Shown here: positions 13,976 through 19,107 of the stretch, in pieces | Layout of the letters: every line of letters starts with the position of its first letter | Numbering within the stretch: position 1 is the stretch's first letter | NCBI GenBank assembly: GCA_965262505.1 | Contig: CBDHFM010000029.1 | Span: forward strand, 1-19,107 | Reading direction: 5' to 3' | Length of the DNA: 19,107 bases | DNA from: JACPPO01 sp965262505 | GTDB lineage: Bacteria; Acidobacteriota; Vicinamibacteria; Vicinamibacterales; UBA2999 | Translations under genes and position numbers: made by a program | Notes under the pieces: model-generated | Told to the model about the DNA's origin: nothing | Seen by the model: only the letters and a program-made list of their open reading frames with translations | The model's database searches: none

Positions 13976-16468
13976 ATGCAGTTTCGCAGTGCTCGTTTCG
14001 TTCGCCTTCGTCTGTTCGTCGTGCCCGTTCTTCTGGCGGCTCTCGCGCCGGCGTTGCCGGCGGTCGCCCAGGACGTTCCTGGGGATTTCGGGATGTTCCT
14101 GCCGGTAGATGCGGCCGGGTCGGATGTCGTAGGGCTGGCGGCCCGGTCGCTGGCCGGTGATGATCAGCTCGTCGTCCGGGCGCGGCGCGTCGGTATTGAT
14201 TTCGAGGCGTTTGCGCCGCTCACCGACGTGCTCGAACGCGGCGCGGCGCTTCCGGTCTTGCGGTTGAATCTCTTCGAGAACGTCGTGGTCGAGTCGGTGG
14301 TCGAGTCGGTGGATCTCACGGCGTCTGGGTACTCGTGGTCGGGGGCCGTTGCCGGCGACCCGATGGGGTCGGTGGCCGTGGCGGTAAACGGCGACGTGGT
14401 GAGCGGGGTGGTGCGGACTCGGGGGCGGGAATACATGATCCGGAGCTTGGGCTCGGGGCAGTACTCCATCCGCGAGGTCGACCGGTACGGGTTGCCGGAG
14501 GGTGCTCCGCCGCTCGTTCCGCGCTTGTTGGACGCGGATCCGGCGCCAGCGGCGTTCGTCGACGATCCTGGCCGCGTCGACATCGCGGTCTTCTACACGT
14601 CTGAGGCGCAAGAGGACGCGGGCGGCACGGACGAGATCAACGCCTTGATCGACGTGTGGATTGCGGACACCAACGGGGCGTACTTGCGGAGCGACATTCA
14701 GCACCGGCTGAACCTGGTGCTGCGGGAGCAGGTCTCCTACACCGAGGGTGAGGACAGCGAGGACAACTCCGTCGTCGAGCAGGCGATCGACTGCCTAATC
14801 GAAGCAGACGACGATTGCCTCGACGCGGTTCACGCGCGGCGCGAGAAGTACTCGGCGGATCTGGTTCACTTGATTGTGAGCGGGCCAGCCCCCGAGTACG
14901 CCTGCGGTATCGCGGGTCTGACCGGCTCCTTCGGGGTGTCCCATCTCGACTGTGGCTCCGACACCTTCGCGCACGAGATCGGGCACAACAGCGGCGCCAA
15001 TCATGACCGCTACGTGAAGTACGACGAGGAGTGCGAGACGGACCCGGAGACGCCATGCTTCAACGACTTTCCGTCGGCGTACGCCTACGGTTACGTCAAC
15101 CAGCTCGGCTTGAACGCAAGCGCCCCGTACGAGCGCCGCTGGAGAACGATGATGGCGTACTCCACACAATGCTTCGAGCCGGACAACACGTACTGCCCTA
15201 GAGTGATGCGATTCTCCAACCCAGAGCAGTCCTGGTACGGCGATTGGCTGGGCGTGTATGGAACGACGAGTCAGTCGTCCTATAGCGATGCCGCGGAAGC
15301 GGCGAGGATAGGTCCGGCGGACGCGGCCCGAACACATCGCGAGTTCGCCCACGATCTGGCCAACCGGGTGGTCCGTGAGGCTCCGGATCTGGTCGTGAAG
15401 GGACTCCAGGCGAACCGGCTCCAGGCGGTACCTGGAGCGTTGGTGCGCCTGAGCGCCGTCGTCGAGAACCTGGGCATTTCGACGGGCTACGCGCCGGAGA
15501 CCGCGGTAACGTGGTGCCGGGCGTCGCAGAGCGGCTGCTCGTCGTCGGTCGGGGTGCCGGCGGCGGTGTCGTACCTCGAATCGAACGGGCGGGCTCCGGT
15601 GTCGACCTCGTTCACGCTCCCTTCGTCGCAGGGATCGTACTCCTACCGGGCGTGCGTGTCGTCCACGTGGGGCGAGACGTTGACAGAGAACAACTGCTCA
15701 GAGACGGTGACGGTCGAAGTCGGCGTGGTCGATCTGCAGTTCTCAATGTCGCTCTCGACATACTCGGCGCTGGCGGGTGCGGAGGTCACGATCGAGGGGG
15801 TCGTGCGCAACGGCGGGACGATTGGCGCGAGTGCTGGCCGGCTGCTCTTCCTTGCTCGTGATTCGGAGGGCGAGTGGGACCTGTTCGGCTCGCACTTCTT
15901 CCAGACGCTCGCGGCGGGATCGTCGGCGACGTTCGAGACGACGTTCGAGTCTCCTGAGGTTACTGGCGACCATCAGTACTGGGCGTGCCTCTCGTCGTCG
16001 CACGTGGAGTTCAGTTGTGTTCAGGAGAACCTGAGTGTCGTTTCGTCTTTGACACCCGCTCCGACGTCATCGCCATCGGCCGACTACGAGATCGTCAACG
16101 TGCGCCGGTACCTGAGCGTCATTGATACGGCGGACTGGCTGAAGTTCACATGGCGTGCGCACACGGCCGCGCCGCGCGTCGCGGTAACTGTTCGGTTCCA
16201 GCAGGGCACGTTTTTCTCGTTATGCACGGAATACTTGTTCAACCCTGTGGTGGGACAGCAAGAGGATGAGACGACGATCCCGAGCGTGTGCGGAACCGAT
16301 GAGCAGTGGTCATCGGTGACCATCCAACCAGCGGACGACCGCACGTGTGATGGCTGCGGCACGTTCGCCCGCGAGACGTTGCCGATCGATCCGAGCCTGC
16401 TGACGCTGGAGTCGGCAGATCCGGCCGAAATTACGACGTTGATAGAGGAACGCGCCGCGGCGCGTTAG
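13976..16468 (+). CDS. Secreted reprolysin-like zinc metalloprotease with two CARDB-like domains
   Basis: This 830-residue exported protease starts at ATG 13976, five bases after GGGAGGA. It has a signal peptide: basic MQFRSARFVRLR, hydrophobic core, and AVA cleavage near residue 31. A propeptide-like part follows. The catalytic domain carries HEIGHNSGANHD (His333, Glu334, His337, His343, Asp344), the metzincin zinc site, and a Met-turn at about 392-393 (TMMAYS), as in M12B-type proteases. Two Ig-like CARDB-type domains span about 470-584 (PDLVVKGL) and 585-690 (VDLQFSMSL), both with paired cysteines suggesting disulfides. A roughly 130-residue Cys-containing C-terminal part is unassigned. 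The protein is probably released outside the cell or held at the surface. It is unusual cargo for a small plasmid. The next gene begins 4 bp later, so they form an operon. Confidence 0.85.
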   Translation: MQFRSARFVRLRLFVVPVLLAALAPALPAVAQDVPGDFGMFLPVDAAGSDVVGLAARSLAGDDQLVVRARRVGIDFEAFAPLTDVLERGAALPVLRLNLFENVVVESVVESVDLTASGYSWSGAVAGDPMGSVAVAVNGDVVSGVVRTRGREYMIRSLGSGQYSIREVDRYGLPEGAPPLVPRLLDADPAPAAFVDDPGRVDIAVFYTSEAQEDAGGTDEINALIDVWIADTNGAYLRSDIQHRLNLVLREQVSYTEGEDSEDNSVVEQAIDCLIEADDDCLDAVHARREKYSADLVHLIVSGPAPEYACGIAGLTGSFGVSHLDCGSDTFAHEIGHNSGANHDRYVKYDEECETDPETPCFNDFPSAYAYGYVNQLGLNASAPYERRWRTMMAYSTQCFEPDNTYCPRVMRFSNPEQSWYGDWLGVYGTTSQSSYSDAAEAARIGPADAARTHREFAHDLANRVVREAPDLVVKGLQANRLQAVPGALVRLSAVVENLGISTGYAPETAVTWCRASQSGCSSSVGVPAAVSYLESNGRAPVSTSFTLPSSQGSYSYRACVSSTWGETLTENNCSETVTVEVGVVDLQFSMSLSTYSALAGAEVTIEGVVRNGGTIGASAGRLLFLARDSEGEWDLFGSHFFQTLAAGSSATFETTFESPEVTGDHQYWACLSSSHVEFSCVQENLSVVSSLTPAPTSSPSADYEIVNVRRYLSVIDTADWLKFTWRAHTAAPRVAVTVRFQQGTFFSLCTEYLFNPVVGQQEDETTIPSVCGTDEQWSSVTIQPADDRTCDGCGTFARETLPIDPSLLTLESADPAEITTLIEERAAAR

Positions 16469-16472
16469 TTTG

Positions 16473-16930
16473 ATGAGATTCATCGTCACGGCGTGCCTGA
16501 TCGGCCTGTTCGCAGCCAGTGTGCCAGCAATAGACGTACTGCAGTTTCAGAAGGTCGATTACTTCGAGGTCGTCACCAAAAGCAACGGCGAACAAGACGA
16601 GGAAAAACGAGATGCCAGCCTGGAGATCGACCAGGAGGCCCAACAGCTACGGATCGTCGATAAAAAAACGGGGCAGCGAAGGGGACCTACGCGGAAATCC
16701 CATTTGCGACCGTGACCGGCGTAGCCTACGAGAGCGCGAAGTCGCCGCGCGTCAAGACGGCCACCTTCCTCACGCCGCTGGCACTCTTCTCGTCAGGGAA
16801 GAAGCACTGGCTTGCCATCGAGTACGAGGGAGGCTACGCATACATGCGTCTCGACAAGAACAACCGGCGCCAGATCCGCGCCGCAGTGGGAGCGGCTGGG
16901 TTTGACGTAGAGACGCTCATCGAGGACTGA
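16473..16930 (+). pseudogene. Small exported protein, frameshifted at an A7 run
   Basis: It starts at ATG 16473, 4 bp after the protease stop. The N-terminus MRFIVTACLIGLFAASVPAI looks like a signal peptide. The frame then reads to LRIVDKK and goes off at the seven A residues at 16662-16668, ending at 16715. Downstream, the frame two bases over continues with GTYAEIPFATVTGVAYESAK and ends AAGFDVETLIED at TGA 16928-16930. Adding one A gives DKKNGAAKGTYAEIPF and a continuous 152-residue protein with beta-rich character (KKHWLAIEYEGGYAYMRLDK). I do not recognise a named family. A homopolymer indel, a sequencing error or transcriptional slippage on the A-run would all explain it. It may act with the protease, for instance as an inhibitor or accessory, but only its position suggests this. 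Confidence 0.7.
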
Positions 16931-16968
16931 GACCTGCTCGTCTGGGGGCTCGGCGGCGCGGCGCCCCC

Positions 16969-18591
16969 CTAGCGGCTCGGGCCGGGATCCCGCGTCTGCT
17001 CGATGCGCTGCTCTATCCGGTTCTTTCCTGCGTCAATAAGCCAGCGAGCGTCTTGTAGTCCTTGGTGATGTGTGCGTACTGCTCCGTCAAGATCCCCACC
17101 TGCGTGTCGAGCTGCTGCAGCTGCGCCTGTAAGGCGGTCGCGTGTTGCGCCAAGGTAGCGGCGTGTTGCTCGTGCTGCGCCGCGGAGTCGGTCACCTGCT
17201 GCGCGAGCTCGTCGATCCGCGCGCGCAAGATGTCCAGCTCCTCGACGTGCTGCTGCTGATCCGCGTCCCACTGCGTCGAGAGCGCTTGTAAGGCGTCCAT
17301 CAAGCGCGTTTCGAGTTCGGTCATACCACTCCTTTACTCGCTCGACAGCCTGATGGCAGGCTGCCCGTCCACGGTCACGGGCCACTCCTCGTTGAGCGTC
17401 CCGCTGGGCAGCACCACGTACCGCATCCCGTCCTCCTCGTGAAGCCACACGCCCCACGTCTGCGCCTGCAGCTGGTCGAGCGCCGTCTGTGTCTGGGCGA
17501 TCTCGAGCTGTAGGGTCTCCTGCGTCTCGAGCAGATTCTGCACGCGGGTCAACTGCCACCGCAGCAGCCCCCAGCTCGCGGCGCAGATGATGAGCAAGAT
17601 GCTCACCACGATCACCAGGTCCGCGCGGAAGTCGCGCCACAGCAGCTCGCGCAGCGATCGCAGCTGCCCGTGAATCCGCGTGGTCTCGGTCTCCATAACG
17701 GTCTCGATGGTATGCAGCTTGTGACTCACGCTTGCGCGCAACGTCTCGCCAAACGTCTGCAGCTCGCGCGCGGCGATCGCGTCCATCTTCTGGCGCTCGG
17801 CCTCGGTCCGACGCCGAATCCGGTCGCGTAAATCGTTCTCGTTGGAAGTCATGCTCGTACAGCGTTCCTTTCAGCCGCCACCGCTTCCCACTCGCCGGGT
17901 CGTGGGCGGTCACGTAGTTCTTGCCCTGGCGCGGCACGTCGAGGCCTGCCTCCTGCAGGGCATCGACCACGTCGGCCCGGTCCTTCACCGTCCCGGCCTC
18001 GACGCCCTGCATCAGGTAGTCCTGGATCGCCGCGCGCGGGTCGGCCTCGCGCGCGATCCCCGCCCGCAGCGCCGCCGCGTCGAGGTAGGCGCGGTGCCCC
18101 GGCTGCTGCGCCCGGGCCCGCGCCGGGTCATCCGGGCGGCTCCAGCCCTTGTCGAGGTTGCAGGCCTCGACCAGCGGGCCATAGGTCTGCTCCCAGCCCG
18201 GCGGCGCGATGTTGAGGCTCTTGCCCGTCTCCAGGTCGCACCGCGCGGCGAGCACATGCACGTGGACGCCGCCATTGGCCGTGCGGTGCTGCACCGCCGC
18301 CCACGCGTGGCGATCCGGGGCCAGCCCGGCCCAGGCGGTCTGCTCGACCTCGTCGAGCACCCGGTCGATGTCCCAGTCGCTCGGCCGGTCCTCCGGCGCC
18401 CAGGCGATCACGCCCGAGGTGTATGTGTGCTCGAACTCCAGCGAGTCGGCCACCGCCGCCACGCCGTCCGGATCGCCGCGCAGCACCGTCACGTCCTCCC
18501 GGACCTGGCCCTGGCTGTCGGTCTCGCGCAGCAGGTAGTCGGCCGCGGCCTGGGCCGAGCCGGTCCCGTGCGCGAGGAACTTAACCAGCAT
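16969..18591 (-). CDS. mobA: Relaxase, MOBP/ColE1 MbeA-like
   Basis: This 540-residue relaxase nicks oriT, stays covalently bound by a tyrosine and pilots the strand during conjugative mobilization. It starts MLVKFLAHGTG at ATG 18591, overlapping mobC by 11 bp. Motif I is AADYLLRE (Tyr19). A conserved TYTSGVIAWAPEDRP lies at about 57-70. Motif III is QHRTANGGVHVHV, with His102, His110 and His112. KRWRLKGTLYEHDF at about 290 matches the end of the ColE1-type relaxase domain. ColE1 MbeA has a His-Glu-Asn set in motif III, whereas here all three are His. The C-terminal 250 residues are Arg/Ala/Asp-rich with low complexity, because the same DNA encodes mobB and mobD in another frame. Confidence 0.85.
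   Translation of the reverse strand: MLVKFLAHGTGSAQAAADYLLRETDSQGQVREDVTVLRGDPDGVAAVADSLEFEHTYTSGVIAWAPEDRPSDWDIDRVLDEVEQTAWAGLAPDRHAWAAVQHRTANGGVHVHVLAARCDLETGKSLNIAPPGWEQTYGPLVEACNLDKGWSRPDDPARARAQQPGHRAYLDAAALRAGIAREADPRAAIQDYLMQGVEAGTVKDRADVVDALQEAGLDVPRQGKNYVTAHDPASGKRWRLKGTLYEHDFQRERFTRPDSASDRGRAPEDGRDRRARAADVWRDVARKRESQAAYHRDRYGDRDHADSRAAAIAARAAVARLPRGPGDRGEHLAHHLRRELGAAAVAVDPRAESARDAGDPTARDRPDTDGARPAAGADVGRVASRGGRDAVRGAAQRDAQRGVARDRGRAACHQAVERVKEWYDRTRNALDGRLTSALDAVGRGSAAARRGAGHLARADRRARAAGDRLRGAARATRRYLGATRDRLTGAAAAARHAGGDLDGAVRTHHQGLQDARWLIDAGKNRIEQRIEQTRDPGPSR
17013..17324 (-). CDS. mobD: MbeD/MobD-like mobilization protein, nested in mobA
   Basis: This is a 103-residue protein that starts MTELETRLMDALQAL, the signature N-terminus of the MbeD/MobD family, followed by a long coiled-coil rich in Gln and His up to about residue 80. 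It is encoded entirely within the 3' part of the relaxase gene in another frame. Its start has a strong Shine-Dalgarno (AAAGGAG, 4 bases before ATG 17324) that overlaps the mobB stop codon, so mobB and mobD are translationally linked. In ColE1, mbeD likewise lies inside mbeA; MbeD is linked to plasmid mobilization and entry exclusion. The family assignment rests on the N-terminus, length and location. Confidence 0.8.
   Translation of the reverse strand: MTELETRLMDALQALSTQWDADQQQHVEELDILRARIDELAQQVTDSAAQHEQHAATLAQHATALQAQLQQLDTQVGILTEQYAHITKDYKTLAGLLTQERTG
17334..17852 (-). CDS. mobB: MbeB/MobB-like mobilization protein, nested in mobA
   Basis: This is a 172-residue protein fully contained in the relaxase gene in a different frame. 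Its helical N-terminus (MTSNENDLRDRIRRRTEAER...) is followed by a TM helix (LVIVVSILLIICAASWGLL, about residues 80-98), a coiled-coil stretch (VQNLLETQETLQLEIAQ) and a conserved end: LQAQTWGVWLHEEDGMRYVV, then LPSGTLNEEWPV. This arrangement matches MbeB-type proteins, which help the relaxase during mobilization, probably by holding the relaxosome at the membrane near the coupling protein. AAGGA lies about 14 bases before the ATG at 17852. The stop is 9 bp before mobD. Confidence 0.85.
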   Translation of the reverse strand: MTSNENDLRDRIRRRTEAERQKMDAIAARELQTFGETLRASVSHKLHTIETVMETETTRIHGQLRSLRELLWRDFRADLVIVVSILLIICAASWGLLRWQLTRVQNLLETQETLQLEIAQTQTALDQLQAQTWGVWLHEEDGMRYVVLPSGTLNEEWPVTVDGQPAIRLSSE

Positions 18592-18931
18592 CGCCCGCGC
18601 CCCGCACGCGCAACGCCGCCAGGTCGCGCTCGATGGCGACCAGGTGGGCGAGGACCTCGACGACGGCGAGGTCATCGTCCACGTGCGTGTGCGCCCAGCG
18701 GGCGATCTGATTCAGGTTCGAGCCGATGCGCGCGATCTGCCGCGTGCGCGCGCGCTCGACCTCGCGCGCCGGCGCCGTCCAGGTCTGCGTCCGCGCCATG
18801 GCCTGGCGCAGCAGCTCGGACAGCGACACGCCCGCCGCGGCAGCCTTGGCCTGCCACAAGGCGAGCTCGGCCGCGCTCACGCGAGCGTGCGCGATGGCGG
18901 GGCGAGTCGGCGCGGAGCGACGGCGCGGCAT
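18581..18931 (-). CDS. mobC: MobC/MbeC-like relaxosome accessory protein
   Basis: This 116-residue DNA-binding protein helps the relaxase open oriT. An RHH-like segment lies at about 17-47 (RVSAAELALWQAKAAAAGVS). The MobC signature IARIGSNLNQIARWAH is at 67-81, close to the family consensus iGnNLNQiArwaN (PF05713). I chose the ATG at 18929-18931 (MPRRRSAPTRP) because the basic N-terminus is usual and the longer reading from 19000 runs into the putative oriT inverted repeat. The gene is first in the leftward mob operon and overlaps mobA by 11 bp. Confidence 0.85.
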   Translation of the reverse strand: MPRRRSAPTRPAIAHARVSAAELALWQAKAAAAGVSLSELLRQAMARTQTWTAPAREVERARTRQIARIGSNLNQIARWAHTHVDDDLAVVEVLAHLVAIERDLAALRVRGAGDAG

Positions 18932-18985
18932 CTTTGGCTCGTGGCTGGGGGGTTCGAAGGGGGAGTGCAGCGCCCCATCGCCAGG

Positions 18986-19016
18986 CCCAATGTAGCACAT
19001 TGGGTAAACTGGCTTT
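18986..19016 (+). promoter_or_regulatory. oriT: Putative origin of transfer (oriT) with ColE1-like nic
   Basis: A perfect inverted repeat, CCCAATGT (18986-18993) and ACATTGGG (18997-19004), is followed four bases later by CTGGCTTT (19009-19016). ColE1-type oriTs are nicked in CTGG/CTTA next to an inverted repeat, so nic would lie between 19012 and 19013 on the plus strand. The 5' end would then lead rightwards, and the mob genes on the left would enter last, the usual polarity. The site lies just upstream of mobC. Confidence 0.6.
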
Positions 19017-19074
19017 GTGTGTCCCGGTGGGGCACATGTAGTTGCTTATGTCCGCTCTAGCGTAGTATACCCGC

Positions 19075-19107
19075 ATGCCGCCAGAAAACGCCATCCGCTT
19101 CCGGGTC
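19075..19107 (+). CDS. 5' end of an RHH-like gene (runs off the window)
   Basis: ATG 19075 opens 11 codons, MPPENAIRFRV, to the window edge. A polar start followed by the strand AIRFRV is how RHH proteins begin, and it is exactly the piece lacking from the gene at 2-403. A TAGTAT box six bases before the ATG and no Shine-Dalgarno suggest a leaderless start. Confidence 0.45.
   Translation, partial: MPPENAIRFRV

Noticed and set aside
13722..14108. Plus-strand frame of 128 codons overlapping the protease start
   Set aside because: It is very Arg-rich, contains the 13783-13807 hairpin, and overlaps the protease signal peptide in a shadow frame.
16931..16968. GGGGGC...GCCCCC repeat between the convergent cargo and mob genes as a terminator
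   Set aside because: The stem is only six GC pairs with a long GC-rich loop and no T-run; too weak to annotate.
17842..19041. Long plus-strand frame of 399 codons opposite mobA/mobC
   Set aside because: It is the antisense shadow of GC-rich relaxase codons and crosses the oriT. The minus-strand genes show clear family motifs.

Overview
The window looks like the body of a mobilizable plasmid of about 19 kb from a GC-rich, probably Gram-negative bacterium. The replication protein (RepA_C type) and the ColE1/MOBP-type mobilization genes point to a proteobacterial-type backbone. The secreted metalloprotease cargo would also fit other GC-rich phyla, so I do not name a host. The two ends of the window appear to belong to one small ribbon-helix-helix gene (start at 19075, remainder at 2-403). 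This suggests a circular molecule opened inside that gene, with a few bases missing at the join.

Reading left to right: the end of the RHH gene (2-403); a non-coding origin-like stretch with hairpins, three 34-bp-spaced iterons and DnaA-box-like sequence (404-1007); then a leftward backbone block, in transcription order parA (3477-2794), an overlapping RHH partner (2849-2601), repA (2611-1643) and a frameshifted two-TM membrane protein (1590-1008). Next comes a rightward defence-like pair: an MmeI-like fused restriction-methyltransferase (3640-6366), whose N-terminus seems to be replaced by the 3' end of a RelE/ParE-like toxin gene, and an AlbA_2/GHKL ATPase gene (6386-7870), closed by a 15-bp-stem terminator. 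A tyrosine recombinase gene (8071-12825) follows. It is split by a complete 3763-bp Tn3-family transposon (8508-12270; tnpR, tnpA, 34-bp terminal inverted repeats, TTGAT target duplication). A second RelE-like toxin remnant sits just after it (12876-13043).

After about 930 bp of palindrome-rich non-coding DNA, which includes a resolvase-site-like 28-bp palindrome, there is a two-gene cargo operon: a secreted HExxH metalloprotease with two CARDB-like domains (13976-16468), and a small exported protein interrupted by a frameshift at an A7 run (16473-16930).

The right end is a leftward mobilization module in ColE1 style: mobC (18931-18581), relaxase mobA (18591-16969), and mobB and mobD both lying entirely inside the mobA coding sequence in another frame. 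A putative oriT lies upstream of mobC (about 18986-19016).

Together this is a replicate-partition-mobilize chassis carrying a restriction/ATPase module and a secreted protease operon, with several scars of recombination: two toxin 3' ends, a split integrase and two frameshifted small genes. The most unusual points are the triple-coding mob region with a classical three-histidine relaxase motif, the toxin/R-M junction, the exactly restorable integrase, and the homopolymer frameshift in the cargo operon.
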